From Blastomonas sp. CACIA14H2 (GTDB taxonomy: Bacteria; Pseudomonadota; Alphaproteobacteria; Sphingomonadales; Sphingomonadaceae): a stretch of 64,000 nucleotides of DNA. Location of the stretch: positions 39,841-103,840 of the forward strand of contig AYSC01000011.1 of the NCBI GenBank assembly GCA_000503195.1. Direction: 5' to 3'. The notes under the pieces were generated by a model that saw only the letters and a list, made by a program, of their open reading frames with translations, ran no database searches and had not been told where the DNA came from. Each line of letters begins with the position of its first letter. Position 1 is the stretch's first letter. A program made the position numbers and the translations under genes. Shown here in pieces: positions 1-9,159 of this stretch.

Positions 1-1188
1 CTCGATCCGCTGGGGCTGCGCACGCCCTTCTGGGGTCCATTCTCGGGCATCGTCGCGACCATCGGCGGCAGCATGAGCCAGAACACGATCAGCCATGGCA
101 GCGGCGCGCACGGCATATCGGCGCAATCGCTGATCGGCATGGAGGTCGTGCTGGCCGATGGCACGCTGATGAATACGGGCATCAGCAACGCCACGCGGCA
201 TTATGGGCCGGACCTGACCGGCCTGTTCACCGGCGATTGCGGTGCGCTGGGCCTCAAGGTCGCGATCACGCTGCCGCTGATCGCCGCGCGCCCCGCGTTC
301 GACACCGCGAGCTTCTCCTTCGCCGATTTCGCCAGTTACCATCGGTCGGCCAGCCAGCTGGCGCGCGAGGGGCTGGACGATTCGCATTTCAGCATCGACC
401 AGGCGCTGTCGCAGGGCCAGATCGCGCGCTCGGAAGGCACGGCGGCGCGGCTCAATATCGCGCGCAACGTCATGCGCGCTGCGCCCAACCCGCTCTCGGG
501 CGTGGTGCAGCTGGCCAAGATGGCGCTGGCGGGCGAAGGCGAGATGCGCGAGGCGCGCTATAGCTGCCATGTCATCGTCGAAGGCGTCGACAAGGCGGAC
601 GTCAACGCACGGCTCAACCGCATCCGCGCGATCATGACCGCCGAGGGACAGGAAATCGCCAACAGCGCCGCCGCGTTCGTCCGCTCGATGCCCTTTGCGC
701 CGCTGTACAATGTGCTCGGCCCCAGGGGCGAGCGCTGGGTGCCGCTGCACGGCATCTTCACGCACAAGGCCGCGAACCGCTTTCACTCCGATTTCATCGC
801 GCTGCTCGAAACCCGCCGTGCCGAGATGGAACGGCTGGGCGTGTGGACCGGGACGATGTTCAGCAGCATCGGCGGGCACGGTCTGCTCTACGAGATCGCG
901 ATCTACTGGCCCGATACGCTGACCCCCTATCACCGCGAGATTCTGGGCGCGGACTATCTCGCGGGCATCCCTGCCTATCCCGAAAGCCCCGAGGCGCGCG
1001 CCGCCGCGCATCAGCTCAAGGCCGATCTCGTCGACCTGATGCAGTGCCATGGCTCGGCGCATTTCCAGATCGGGCGCGCCTATCCCTATCTCGACCGGCT
1101 CGACCCGGCGGCGCGCGTGCTGGTCAGGGCCACCAAGGCAGCGCTCGACCCCCAGAACCTCATGAACCCCGGCGTGCTCGGGCTCTGA
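1..1188 (+). CDS. FAD-binding oxidase (GlcD/FAD_binding_4 type), 5' end outside window
   Basis: The frame is open from the first base, so the gene enters from outside and the ATG at 73 is internal. The first visible residues (LGLRTPFWGP) match about residue 140 of the 548-aa paralog at 16083-17729, so roughly the FAD-binding N-terminal quarter is missing here. The end keeps the family's FAD-linked oxidase C-terminal signature (AHFQIGRAY, then LMNPGVLGL). Expected role: flavin-dependent oxidation of an alcohol, hydroxy acid or phenol. It heads a same-strand run with a deacetylase-like hydrolase, a FAD monooxygenase and an aldehyde dehydrogenase. The third paralog is at 49011. Substrate unknown. 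Confidence 0.9.
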   Translation, partial: LDPLGLRTPFWGPFSGIVATIGGSMSQNTISHGSGAHGISAQSLIGMEVVLADGTLMNTGISNATRHYGPDLTGLFTGDCGALGLKVAITLPLIAARPAFDTASFSFADFASYHRSASQLAREGLDDSHFSIDQALSQGQIARSEGTAARLNIARNVMRAAPNPLSGVVQLAKMALAGEGEMREARYSCHVIVEGVDKADVNARLNRIRAIMTAEGQEIANSAAAFVRSMPFAPLYNVLGPRGERWVPLHGIFTHKAANRFHSDFIALLETRRAEMERLGVWTGTMFSSIGGHGLLYEIAIYWPDTLTPYHREILGADYLAGIPAYPESPEARAAAHQLKADLVDLMQCHGSAHFQIGRAYPYLDRLDPAARVLVRATKAALDPQNLMNPGVLGL

Positions 1189-1217
1189 CGCGCCCCCGCC
1201 AGTTGCAAAGGCAGACG

Positions 1218-2132
1218 ATGGACTACGACTATATCCCGCTTCCGCAGCGCCAGCCGCTGAAATGGCCGAACGGGGCGCGCGTCGCGCTGATCCTCACGTT
1301 CAACCTGGAAACCTGGGACCTCACCAAGGATACCGACAAGCCCTATTATGCCGGCGGGCCCGCCATCCTGCCCGATGTGCTGCCCGGCAACACGCCCGAT
1401 TTCCCCAATTTCACCTGGCGCGAGTACGGCCAGCGCGTCGGCATCTGGCGGCTGTTCGACCTGTTCGACCAGCTGGGCGCCAAGGCCAGTTGCACCGCCA
1501 ATGCGGTGACCTTCCAGCGGCGCCGCGCGATGACCGACGCGGTGCTCGAACGCGGCTGGGAGCTGCTCACGCACAACTGGGAACAGGGCGAACTGCTCAG
1601 CAATTTCGCGCACGAGCCCGAAAGGGAGCGCGACATCATCCTGCGCTCGCTCGCCGAGTTCGAGAAGCATACCGGGCGCAAGTCGAAGGGCTGGCTGTCG
1701 AGCTCGCTGCGCGGGACGATGCAGACCGCCGACATTCTCGCCGAGCAGGGCTGCACCTTCTATTGCGACATCATGAACGACGATCAGCCCTATCTGCTGC
1801 GCACCCCGCACGGACCGATCGTCTCGGTGCCCTATTCGAACGAGATCAACGACTTCACCTTCATCACCCGCAAGAACTTCACCACAGACCAGTTCGCCCA
1901 GGCGCTGATCGAGGAGCTTGACGTGCTGTACGAGGAAGGCGCGGTCACCGGGCGGATCATGAATGTCGGGCTGCACCCGCATGTCTCGGGCCGCGCGCAC
2001 CGCGTCCGCGCGATCCGCGAGTTCATCCAGCACGCGCAATCGCTGCCCGGCGTGTGGTGGGCGACGCGCGAGGAGATTGCCGACTGGTATCTGCAGAACC
2101 ACGAAAGCCATATTCCGGGACAATTGCGATGA
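1218..2132 (+). CDS. Polysaccharide deacetylase family hydrolase (PuuE/cyclic-imidase-like), copy 1
   Basis: A 304-aa protein of the NodB/polysaccharide-deacetylase fold, in the branch that contains allantoinase PuuE and cyclic amide hydrolases rather than true sugar deacetylases. Visible landmarks are TFNLETW near residue 30, a histidine in the LLTHNWEQGE stretch, and the LHPHVSGRAHR segment near the end that is typical of PuuE-like enzymes. No signal peptide, so a cytoplasmic small-molecule hydrolase is likely. The ATG at 1218 is chosen because it follows an AAAGGCAG ribosome site and matches the family length. The stop overlaps the next start (ATGA). Paralogs at 40077 and 41176. Hydrolysis of a cyclic amide or imide is inferred from family only. 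Confidence 0.88.
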   Translation: MDYDYIPLPQRQPLKWPNGARVALILTFNLETWDLTKDTDKPYYAGGPAILPDVLPGNTPDFPNFTWREYGQRVGIWRLFDLFDQLGAKASCTANAVTFQRRRAMTDAVLERGWELLTHNWEQGELLSNFAHEPERERDIILRSLAEFEKHTGRKSKGWLSSSLRGTMQTADILAEQGCTFYCDIMNDDQPYLLRTPHGPIVSVPYSNEINDFTFITRKNFTTDQFAQALIEELDVLYEEGAVTGRIMNVGLHPHVSGRAHRVRAIREFIQHAQSLPGVWWATREEIADWYLQNHESHIPGQLR

Positions 2133-3277
2133 GCCGTCCGCGCATCCTGATCGCAGGCGGCGGCATCGGCGGGCTGACCGCTGCCGCCGCGCTCGCCCAG
2201 GCCGGGTTTCCGGTCGAGCTGCTCGAGGCCGCGCCCGAATTCGGCGAGATCGGCGCGGGCGTGACATTGTCGCCCAACGCCATGCGCGGCTTCGATTATA
2301 TCGGCTGCATGGAAGAGGTCGCCGCCGCCGGGGTCGAACCGAAGCGCCAGCGCATCCAGCACTGGCAGGACGGCCGCGCGCTGCTGACGCTCGAACGCGC
2401 CGATGCCCGCGCCAAATACGGCGCGCCCTATGTCTATATCCACCGCGCCGACCTGCACGCGATCCTGGTCGAGACCGCGCGCGAGGCCGGCGTGACCTTG
2501 CGCGCCGGCGCGCAGGTGGTGTCCAGCGAAGGCACCACCGTGACGCTGGCGCATGGCGAGCAGGTGAACGGCGACGTGCTGGTCGGGGCGGATGGCCTCA
2601 AGTCCGCGATCCGCGACCGGTTCGAACCGGTCGCTGCGCATTTCACCGGCCATGTCGCCTGGCGCGCGGTGGTGCCGGTGAGCGATGCGCTGCGTCCCCT
2701 CGTGGACTGGCCCGGCATCCATATCGGCCCGGACAGGATGATCACCCGCTATCCGGTGCGCGGCTCCACCCTGCTCAACATGGTGTTCTTCGCGCGGCAG
2801 AACGGATGGCAGGACGATGGCTGGACCATCCCCGCCGTGCCCGGCGAGCTACGCGAGATCTATGCCGGTTGGGAGCCCGAGGTGCAGGCGATGATCGCCG
2901 CCGCCGAGGCGGTGCCCCATTTCCGCTGGGCGCTGAACGCGCGCCAGCCGCTGAAGAGCTGGATCGTCGATGGCCGCGTCACCCTGCTCGGCGATGCGGC
3001 GCATGCGATGACGCCGTTCCTCGGCCATGGCGCGGCCTGCGCGATCGAGGATGCGGTGGTATTGGCGCGCGCGCTCGCGGCCTCTGCCACGCCCGAAGAG
3101 GGGCTGCAGCGCTATCAGGACGCGCGGATCGAGCGCACCACCTTCATCCAGGCCGAATCCAACGCCAATGCTGACCGGATGCAGGGCCAGGAGACCGATC
3201 TGTTCGGCCTCACCGAGCTACGCAACGAGGAAACGCTCGGCCTGTTCGATTATGACTGCCGCACGGTCGCGGTGTAA
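2129..3277 (+). CDS. FAD-dependent aromatic-ring monooxygenase (salicylate hydroxylase-like)
   Basis: A 382-aa group A flavoprotein monooxygenase. The dinucleotide-binding GGGIGG is at residues 10-15 and the FAD ribityl motif GDAAHAM starts at residue 288. Known relatives are salicylate 1-monooxygenase and 6-hydroxynicotinate 3-monooxygenase, which use NAD(P)H and O2 to hydroxylate aromatic or N-heteroaromatic rings, often with decarboxylation. The start overlaps the upstream stop by 4 bases, indicating translational coupling with the deacetylase-like hydrolase. The aldehyde dehydrogenase follows after 6 bases. Ring hydroxylation is a sound family inference; the substrate is not visible. Confidence 0.9.
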   Translation: MSRPRILIAGGGIGGLTAAAALAQAGFPVELLEAAPEFGEIGAGVTLSPNAMRGFDYIGCMEEVAAAGVEPKRQRIQHWQDGRALLTLERADARAKYGAPYVYIHRADLHAILVETAREAGVTLRAGAQVVSSEGTTVTLAHGEQVNGDVLVGADGLKSAIRDRFEPVAAHFTGHVAWRAVVPVSDALRPLVDWPGIHIGPDRMITRYPVRGSTLLNMVFFARQNGWQDDGWTIPAVPGELREIYAGWEPEVQAMIAAAEAVPHFRWALNARQPLKSWIVDGRVTLLGDAAHAMTPFLGHGAACAIEDAVVLARALAASATPEEGLQRYQDARIERTTFIQAESNANADRMQGQETDLFGLTELRNEETLGLFDYDCRTVAV

Positions 3278-3283
3278 GGACCC

Positions 3284-4819
3284 ATGCTGATGAGCGTCTC
3301 TCCCCTGCCCTATGCCACGACCCCGTTCGACGGCCATCCGATCAGCGATGCGACGCGCGCCTTTCTGGCACGCGACCATCAGCTGTTCATCGATGGCCGC
3401 TGGGCGGCAGCTTTTGGCGGCGAGGTGATGGAGACGCGCGACCCCGCGACGGGCCTCGTCGTCGCGCGCTTTGCGGTTGGCGAAGCGGCGGACGTCAATG
3501 CGGCTGTGGTGGCCGCGCGCAACGCGTTCGATGGCGGCTGGGCGCGCTCGCAACCCGCCTATCGCGCCGCGCTGCTGCGCCGGCTCGCCGAGCTGATGCA
3601 GCGCGATGCGCAGATGCTCGCCGAGCTCGAGGTGATCGACAGCGGCATGCCGATGTTCATCGCCAGCCTGACGGTGAGCAACTGCGTCGAGATGCTGCAT
3701 TATTATGCCGGGCTCGCCGGGACCATCGAAGGCACGACGACCACTCCGCCCGCGCATGTCAGCATGGAGGCCGAAGCGCTCACCTACACGCTGCGCGAAC
3801 CGGTCGGCGTCGCCGCGCATATCATCCCGTGGAACGTGCCGCTGTCGATGGCGATCCTGAAGCTCGCGCCAGCGCTTGCCGCAGGATGCACCAATATCGT
3901 CAAGCCCAGCGAGGAAACGCCGCTGACCGCGCTGGCGCTGGCCGACCTGATCGCCGAGGCCGGATTTCCCGCCGGTGTCGTGAACATCGTCAACGGCACC
4001 GGGCCAGGGGTCGGCGCGGCGCTCGCCGGGCATCCGGGTATCGACAAGGTGGCCTTTACCGGATCGACCGCGACCGGACGCCGCATCGTCGAGGCCGCGC
4101 TCGGCAACTTGAAGAAGGTCACGCTCGAACTCGGCGGCAAGTCGCCGGTGGTGGTGATGCCCGATGCCGACCTCGAGCTTGCGGTGCCCGGCGTGGCGAT
4201 GGCGACCTATTTCCTGGGCGGACAGAACTGCATGGCGGGCACCCGCATCTTCGTGCACGACGATGTCTACGAGGCGATGATCGAAGGTCTGGTCGCGTTC
4301 TCGGAGAATCTGGTGGTCGATCACGGCCTCGCCCCCGGCTGCATGATCGGCCCGATGGTGTCGCAGGCGCATGCCGCCAAGGTGATGGGCTATATCGCGC
4401 GCGGCCTCAGCGAGGGAGCGACGCTGCGCACCGGCGGCCAGCGTCTCAACCGCGCAGGTCATTTCATCGCCCCGACGATCTTTACCGCCACGACCCCCGA
4501 CATGGGGATCGTGCAGGACGAGATTTTCGGCCCCGTGATGGCAGTGCAGCGCTTCGACACGCTCGACCCGGACGAGATCGCGCGCATGGCGAACAATTCG
4601 CCCTATGGCCTGTCGGGCAGCGTGTGGACGCGCTCGCTTTCTGCAGCGCACAAGATCGCCGCGCGCATCCGCTCGGGCCATGTCTCGATCAACTGCCATG
4701 GCGCGGTCGCGCACAACATCCCGTTCGGCGGCTATGGCCAATCGGGCTGGGGCCGCGAATTCGGGCGCGAGAGCCTCGACAATTATCTCGAGACCAAGGC
4801 GGTCACCGCGCGGCTCTAG
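3284..4819 (+). CDS. NAD(P)-dependent aldehyde dehydrogenase, copy 1
   Basis: A 511-aa aldehyde dehydrogenase of normal length. It shows IIPWNVPL, the nucleotide-binding FTGSTATG, the general-base segment LELGGKSP and the catalytic cysteine C316 in GGQNCMAG. It oxidises an aldehyde to the acid in the cytoplasm. It is the last gene of the run that includes the FAD oxidase and the monooxygenase, so it probably oxidises an aldehyde made there. A second in-frame ATG lies two codons downstream. Its TAG stop shares the palindrome CTAG with the TAG stop of the convergent IclR gene. The second aldehyde dehydrogenase (42096) is only a distant relative. Confidence 0.95.
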   Translation: MLMSVSPLPYATTPFDGHPISDATRAFLARDHQLFIDGRWAAAFGGEVMETRDPATGLVVARFAVGEAADVNAAVVAARNAFDGGWARSQPAYRAALLRRLAELMQRDAQMLAELEVIDSGMPMFIASLTVSNCVEMLHYYAGLAGTIEGTTTTPPAHVSMEAEALTYTLREPVGVAAHIIPWNVPLSMAILKLAPALAAGCTNIVKPSEETPLTALALADLIAEAGFPAGVVNIVNGTGPGVGAALAGHPGIDKVAFTGSTATGRRIVEAALGNLKKVTLELGGKSPVVVMPDADLELAVPGVAMATYFLGGQNCMAGTRIFVHDDVYEAMIEGLVAFSENLVVDHGLAPGCMIGPMVSQAHAAKVMGYIARGLSEGATLRTGGQRLNRAGHFIAPTIFTATTPDMGIVQDEIFGPVMAVQRFDTLDPDEIARMANNSPYGLSGSVWTRSLSAAHKIAARIRSGHVSINCHGAVAHNIPFGGYGQSGWGREFGRESLDNYLETKAVTARL

Positions 4820-5613
4820 GCGGCCGCAACGGCCTCTGGTGACGCCCGGTCGAGCGACTCGCCGATCGCCTTGGCGGTGGCGAGCAGCTCGGGCAGATAG
4901 CTTTCGAGCGCATTCTCCAGCTTCAGCGCCGAGGCGAAGAAGACCAGCGTCATCGCCGCCTCGAACCGTCCCTGCTTGAAGATCGGCACCGCGATCGACG
5001 AGGTCTTGCCCGGCGTGTGGTTGAAATAGTTGCGCCCCTGCACCGCATAGCCGCGCGCGCGGATACCCTCCGCATTCAGCGCCAGCTCGGCCGCCGCGAG
5101 ATAATTGGGGTCGATATCCTGGTCGGCGCGCATCCATTTGAGGATCTGCGCGCGCTCCTCGTCATCGGCATAGGCCATCGAGAGCTTGCCCGACGCGCTG
5201 TCGAGCAAGGGCAGCGTGAAGCCCGGATAATATTGCGCGAAGGTGAGCGAGGTGTTCGCGTGCGTCGAATCGCGCAGCATCATGTTCTTGCCGACGCGGA
5301 TCGCGATCGAGACCGGCCAGCCGATCTTGCGGGTCAAGGCCACGATATGCGGCCGCGCCGCCTCGACCAGAACCCCGTCCTGCTGATAGCCGCTCGACAG
5401 GCTCTGCACCAGCAGCGTCGGGCGATAGCGCTTGCGCGCCGGTTCCTGCTCGATCAGGCCTTCGTACAGCAAGGTCTGCACGATGCGGTGCGCGGTCGGA
5501 TAGGGCACGTTGGCCGCGCGCGAGATTTCCATCATCGTCATCGATCGGTTGCGGTTGATCGCCTTTAAGGCGGCGATCGCCCGGCTGAACGACTGGATCG
5601 GAACTCCCTTCAT
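4816..5613 (-). CDS. IclR-family transcriptional regulator
   Basis: A 265-aa DNA-binding regulator. The N-terminal winged helix-turn-helix (about residues 8-60, with SFSRAIAALKAIN and VPYPTAHRIVQTL) is followed by the IclR effector-binding domain, which usually senses an aromatic or organic-acid intermediate. I prefer the ATG at 5613, preceded by AAAAGGGGG and giving the usual length. An ATG at 5648 and a TTG at 5682 would extend it. It is convergent with the catabolic run 1-4819. About 100 bases upstream lies a motif B palindrome (5713-5731) that recurs before many genes of the left half, so it is the best candidate in this window for the motif B regulator. That link is inference. Confidence 0.9.
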   Translation of the reverse strand: MKGVPIQSFSRAIAALKAINRNRSMTMMEISRAANVPYPTAHRIVQTLLYEGLIEQEPARKRYRPTLLVQSLSSGYQQDGVLVEAARPHIVALTRKIGWPVSIAIRVGKNMMLRDSTHANTSLTFAQYYPGFTLPLLDSASGKLSMAYADDEERAQILKWMRADQDIDPNYLAAAELALNAEGIRARGYAVQGRNYFNHTPGKTSSIAVPIFKQGRFEAAMTLVFFASALKLENALESYLPELLATAKAIGESLDRASPEAVAAA

Positions 5614-5712
5614 GGCCACAGCCCCCTTTTCGCTGCTGCGCCGCCCCATGACGGAGCCGGCGGCAGGCGAATGCTGCGTCAAACTATCCGGATGGTGGCA
5701 GACTTTCCAGAT

Positions 5713-5731
5713 TTATCCGACAGGCGGATAT
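5713..5731. promoter_or_regulatory. Motif B operator-like palindrome, site 1 (next to IclR gene)
   Basis: TTATCCGACAGGCGGATAT, an inverted repeat of TATCCG around ACAGG. It sits about 100 bases upstream of the IclR start and coincides with the last codons and stop of the MFS gene on the same strand. On the minus strand it reads TATCCGCCTGTCGGATAA, the best match to the sites at 8184, 11938, 11982, 15961, 19722, 22148, 25004, 27287 and 32198. Autoregulation of IclR is the natural reading. Because this copy is also coding (codons Tyr-Pro-Pro-Val-Gly-stop), chance cannot be excluded for this single site. Confidence 0.55.
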
Positions 5732-7068
5732 TTGCGCGCCCAGATGCCGATGATGGCGGCCCCGATCAGCGTCAGGACCGGAGGGATCAGCCCGAAGGCC
5801 AGCCCGACCCCCAGCACCGCGCTTTCGCTCTGCGGCAGGCCCGCGACCGCGCGCGCGGCATCGAAGCCGAAAGCGGAAAGCACCAGGCCGGTGAGCAGCG
5901 TGCCCCCCAGCGCGAAGGCGATCTTGTCCGCCGCGATCCAGGCGGCCGAATAGAGGCCCGAATGGTCGGCATCGTCCGCCGCAATGTCAGCCAGCATCGA
6001 GAAGCCGATCACCGTCCAGCCCGAATTGCCGATCGCGGCGGTGAAGGCGAGCAGATAGGCGACCCAGATCGGCTGGTCGGCGAGCAGGAGCCAGACCATG
6101 TAGCTCAGCGCATAGATGACCGATCCGGCGATGAACGCGCGCGGCTTGCCGAAGCGTCCGGCCGCCCAGACCCAGAAGGGCTGCGCGGCGATGATCCCGG
6201 CACAGGCGCTCAGGATGATCACCCCGATCACCTGCAACGCGTCGGCGCGTCCCGACTGATAGGTGAGGAAATAGAGCATGGTCGCATAGCCCATGCCGCT
6301 GCCGGTAAGCTGCAAGAAATTGGCCGCGAACAGGCTAGCAAAGCGCCGCTGCGCAAACAGCCCGGCCATCGCGCCGAACCGGAGCGGCGGGGTCGCGAAC
6401 GCGCCCTGAGCCCCATCGGCCTTGCGCCCTATCCCGAAGAACGCGAGCAGCAGCGAGGCCGAGGCGATGACCGACAGCACCACCGCCATCTGTCGATAGC
6501 CGTCTGCGCCGCCACCGAATTGCTCGACCAGTGCGGGCGCGACCGCGCCTGCGGTCAATACGCCCACCGCGGTGAACACGAGCCGCCACGCCATCAGCAC
6601 CGTGCGCTGGCGCTCGTTCGAGGCCAGCTCTCCGGCAATCGCGAGATAGGGGACCGAAAAGGTCGCGAACACCACCATGTACAGGCTGAAGGTGACGATC
6701 ACCCAGGCCGCGCGCTGCGCATTGTCGCCATCGGGCACGCGGAACAGCAGGGTGAGCGCGAGCGGAGCGAGCACCGCACCGACCAGCAGCCAGTAACGGC
6801 GCGGTACCCGTCCCTTCAGCCGGTCGGACAGCATGCCCACGGCGAAATCGCTGCCGACGCCGAAGACCAGCTTGGGCAGGAAGATCGCAGCCCCCGCCAG
6901 CGCGACATCCATGCCGACGACATTGGTGAGGAAGAACAGCAGCAGCAGCGAGGGGATGTCGCGAAAGATCTGCCCCGCAATCTGGCCGACGCCATAGCCG
7001 ACCTGTCCGCCCAGCGTCAGCCGGGTCCGCTCGGACGGCGCGGAGGCCGCCAGCGCTGCTGCCTCCAT
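5713..7068 (-). CDS. GPH/MelB-type MFS transporter (MFS_2)
   Basis: A 451-aa permease with about 12 hydrophobic segments. The start (LGGQVGYGVGQIAGQ, then FFLTNVVG and LVFGVGSDFAVGMLSDR) has the glycoside-pentoside-hexuronide cation symporter layout, but family members in catabolic clusters often carry non-sugar substrates. It sits in the inner membrane. The ATG at 7068 follows the DUF1838 stop by 2 bases, so the two genes are co-transcribed from the promoter above 8105. Probably imports the substrate, or an intermediate, delivered by the TonB receptor at 9160. Confidence 0.88.
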   Translation of the reverse strand: MEAAALAASAPSERTRLTLGGQVGYGVGQIAGQIFRDIPSLLLLFFLTNVVGMDVALAGAAIFLPKLVFGVGSDFAVGMLSDRLKGRVPRRYWLLVGAVLAPLALTLLFRVPDGDNAQRAAWVIVTFSLYMVVFATFSVPYLAIAGELASNERQRTVLMAWRLVFTAVGVLTAGAVAPALVEQFGGGADGYRQMAVVLSVIASASLLLAFFGIGRKADGAQGAFATPPLRFGAMAGLFAQRRFASLFAANFLQLTGSGMGYATMLYFLTYQSGRADALQVIGVIILSACAGIIAAQPFWVWAAGRFGKPRAFIAGSVIYALSYMVWLLLADQPIWVAYLLAFTAAIGNSGWTVIGFSMLADIAADDADHSGLYSAAWIAADKIAFALGGTLLTGLVLSAFGFDAARAVAGLPQSESAVLGVGLAFGLIPPVLTLIGAAIIGIWARKYPPVG

Positions 7069-7070
7069 GC

Positions 7071-8105
7071 TCACGGACGCGGCGGCATCGGCGGCAGCAC
7101 GGGCGCTGCGGGCGGCTGCGGCGGGGTCCAGCCCGGCGGGACCGGCGCGGGCTTCTGCGTCATCTTGTAATTCTCGAGGCTCGAGAGCGACGGGCCGTAA
7201 TCCTCGGTCGGCGCGGTCAGATAGCCCGGATCGATCTTGCGCGCGGCTTCTACCAGATCGGCGGGAAGGTCCGCGATGCCGTTGGTCATCGTGCCGAACG
7301 AGGCGAAATAGTTGATGAAGCCGGGGGCCTCGCCCATCAGCATCCAGGGCAGCCAGGGGGTGATGCGCGACCAGCTTCCGGTCACCGGCAGCGCGGTGAG
7401 CTTCGGGTTCTCGATGTCTTTCTTGTTCACGAAGAACAGGAAATGCTCGGACACGCGGTTGAAGGCGCCCGCCGATTCGCGCGGCCATTCCTTGGGCTGC
7501 AGCGAGGCGGGATAGAACAGGTCGATGCCCGTCTCCAGGATCAGCGTGTTGCCAGGGCCGTCGCTCCAGTTGAGCAGGAACGGTTCGGGCGGGCGGGTAT
7601 CCTTGTTGAGCCCGCCATAGCTCGGCGGCTGCGGCTTGGTGTCGCGGATGTCGTAGTTGAACGGATCGTTGGCGATCGGCACCACCTTCACCGTCTCGCC
7701 GGTATAGGGATTCTTCCAGCTGTCCATGATCTTGCCGGTCTCGAGATCGCGGTAGAAGACCACCTCCTTGAGCACGCGCCGCCAGTTGCCATCGGGCAGG
7801 CGCAGCGTGCGGACGACCGAGAAACCGTCGATCTTGAACAGCGGGCGCACCTTTTCATTGTCGCGCACGCCATAGACGGTGCCGGTGATGCGGCTGACCT
7901 TCTGCTTCGAGGTGTCGAGCTCGCCATCGATCCGCGCATAGGTATCGCGGTTCCAGATCGGGCTCTTGGTGTCGATCCTGGTGACGAAGCTCGGCACCTT
8001 GGCCTTGGCCATGCCGGGCGTGGCGGCAAGCCCCGCCAATACGAGGCCGCTCGCGAGCAAACCCAGCGACCACCGTTTGACCATCTTCGAACCCTGCCCT
8101 GCCAT
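7071..8105 (-). CDS. Exported DUF1838 protein, copy 1
   Basis: A 344-aa protein with a Sec-type signal (SLGLLASGLVLAGLAATPG after a basic start). It carries the DUF1838 core: YARIDGELD, VVFYRDLETGKIMDSWKNPYTG, then IANDPFN. The ATG at 8105 is fixed by a perfect AGGAGG 5 bases upstream. DUF1838 has no established function to my knowledge; a periplasmic role tied to ring or side-chain processing is a guess based on its constant company with TonB receptors here. The C-terminus is proline-rich (PPGWTPPQPPAAPVLPP). Paralogs at 8244 and 58046. Confidence 0.85.
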   Translation of the reverse strand: MAGQGSKMVKRWSLGLLASGLVLAGLAATPGMAKAKVPSFVTRIDTKSPIWNRDTYARIDGELDTSKQKVSRITGTVYGVRDNEKVRPLFKIDGFSVVRTLRLPDGNWRRVLKEVVFYRDLETGKIMDSWKNPYTGETVKVVPIANDPFNYDIRDTKPQPPSYGGLNKDTRPPEPFLLNWSDGPGNTLILETGIDLFYPASLQPKEWPRESAGAFNRVSEHFLFFVNKKDIENPKLTALPVTGSWSRITPWLPWMLMGEAPGFINYFASFGTMTNGIADLPADLVEAARKIDPGYLTAPTEDYGPSLSSLENYKMTQKPAPVPPGWTPPQPPAAPVLPPMPPRP

Positions 8106-8183
8106 CGCGTCCTCCTGTTGGCGCTGCGTCCTTGCTACAGATTGATGGCAATCGCGCCAGCCTCCGCGATGCTTCTGCATGTT

Positions 8184-8202
8184 TGTTCGCCTGTTGGATA
8201 AG
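8184..8202. promoter_or_regulatory. Motif B operator-like site 2
   Basis: TGTTCGCCTGTTGGATAAG about 80 bases upstream of the DUF1838-MFS operon start (8105). It matches the consensus TCCGCCTGTCGGATAA with two changes. A weaker reverse-oriented copy (TTTGTCCGAAGACCGG on the minus strand, 8208-8223) lies beside it, so this promoter may hold a tandem pair. Confidence 0.5.
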
Positions 8203-8243
8203 ATTGCCGGTCTTCGGACAAACGCTTGAGGACCAGCGAAATT

Positions 8244-9092
8244 TTACCCCTTCGCGTCCCATAAGGGCGCGAGGATCGCCGCAGGATCCTTCAGCACCTC
8301 GGGCTTGCGCGCCGCTGTCGCTTCGAGCCAGGCGGGCGGCAGCGAATCCGGATGTGCATTCTGGCGGCCAAATCCGCTGGCGGTGAGGTGGCCGGGGCGG
8401 TCGCCCATGCCCAGCCAGGGTCGCCACGATACGACATTGGTATAGCTGACCTCGGACGTCGCCCGCGTGGCGCCGGGCTTCATCAGGTCGCTCTTGCGCG
8501 CGTGCAGCACGCTGTTGTCCGAATAGCGGAACGGCCGGCTCGCGCCGGGAAACAGGCTCTCGGAGCGCATCTGCTCGCTCACCCACACATCATCGCCGCG
8601 GACGACGAACGGCAACACGTGATGCTCGATGGTCAGCCCCGGAATGGGCTTGGGCAAGGTGAAAGACAGGTCGCGCCCGAATATCGAGGCCGAAGGCTGG
8701 AAGCCGCCGCTCGGCACCTGGCAATCCTGGTTGGTATAGGGGTTGCGGAACCTGTCCATCGCCTTGCCGGTTACCGGATCGGTGAACCAGGCCAGCTCGA
8801 AGCTGACCGACCGATAGGTGCCATCGTCGAGCCGCCGGGTGCGCGAGAATACCGCCGACGATACGCCGAACAGCGGGGTCATCTCGTCTCCGACCACGCC
8901 GAAATAGCTGGCCTGCACCCAGTTGGTGGTCAGTTCCTCGTCGAGCGCGCAGCGCATCATCATGAAGGTCCGCTGCCGTCCCTCCGGGCTGGTCACGTCC
9001 AGCCCGCCATCGGCGGCGAGCAGCCGTGCGGGGAACGCGCCAGCAGCGCCTGTGGCAAGAAGTCCGGCTAGTGCCTCGCGGCGACCGATCAT
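8244..9092 (-). CDS. Exported DUF1838 protein, copy 2 (Tat-like signal)
   Basis: A 282-aa DUF1838 protein, shorter than the copy at 7071. It opens with MIGRREALAGLLATGAAGAF, a twin-arginine-type leader, so it may fold (possibly with a cofactor) before export. The core features are WFTDPVTGKAMDRFRNPYT and a C-terminal RPWLGMGDRPGHL block. It lies directly downstream of TonB receptor 1 on the same strand with a terminator-like hairpin between them, so expression is probably lower or conditional. GAAGGAC before the ATG serves as ribosome site. Function unknown. Confidence 0.82.
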   Translation of the reverse strand: MIGRREALAGLLATGAAGAFPARLLAADGGLDVTSPEGRQRTFMMMRCALDEELTTNWVQASYFGVVGDEMTPLFGVSSAVFSRTRRLDDGTYRSVSFELAWFTDPVTGKAMDRFRNPYTNQDCQVPSGGFQPSASIFGRDLSFTLPKPIPGLTIEHHVLPFVVRGDDVWVSEQMRSESLFPGASRPFRYSDNSVLHARKSDLMKPGATRATSEVSYTNVVSWRPWLGMGDRPGHLTASGFGRQNAHPDSLPPAWLEATAARKPEVLKDPAAILAPLWDAKG

Positions 9093-9112
9093 GGGGGCGG
9101 TCCTTCACATGT

Positions 9113-9150
9113 CAAAATGAGGGCGCGGCATCCGCCAGGATACCGCGCCC
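9113..9150 (-). terminator. Hairpin after TonB receptor 1
   Basis: A GGGCGCGG-ATCC arm and its complement GGAT-CCGCGCCC are separated by 4 bases (9122-9150), a 13-bp stem with one mismatch. On the minus strand it is followed by TCATTTTG. It starts 10 bases after the receptor stop, so it is a likely intrinsic terminator or attenuator before the DUF1838 gene. Confidence 0.6.
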
Positions 9151-9159
9151 GGGATGCTA

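Noticed and set aside
5614..5682. Longer IclR start at a TTG (5682)
   Set aside because: The added residues are not family-like, no ribosome site is visible, and the ATG at 5613 has one and gives the usual length.
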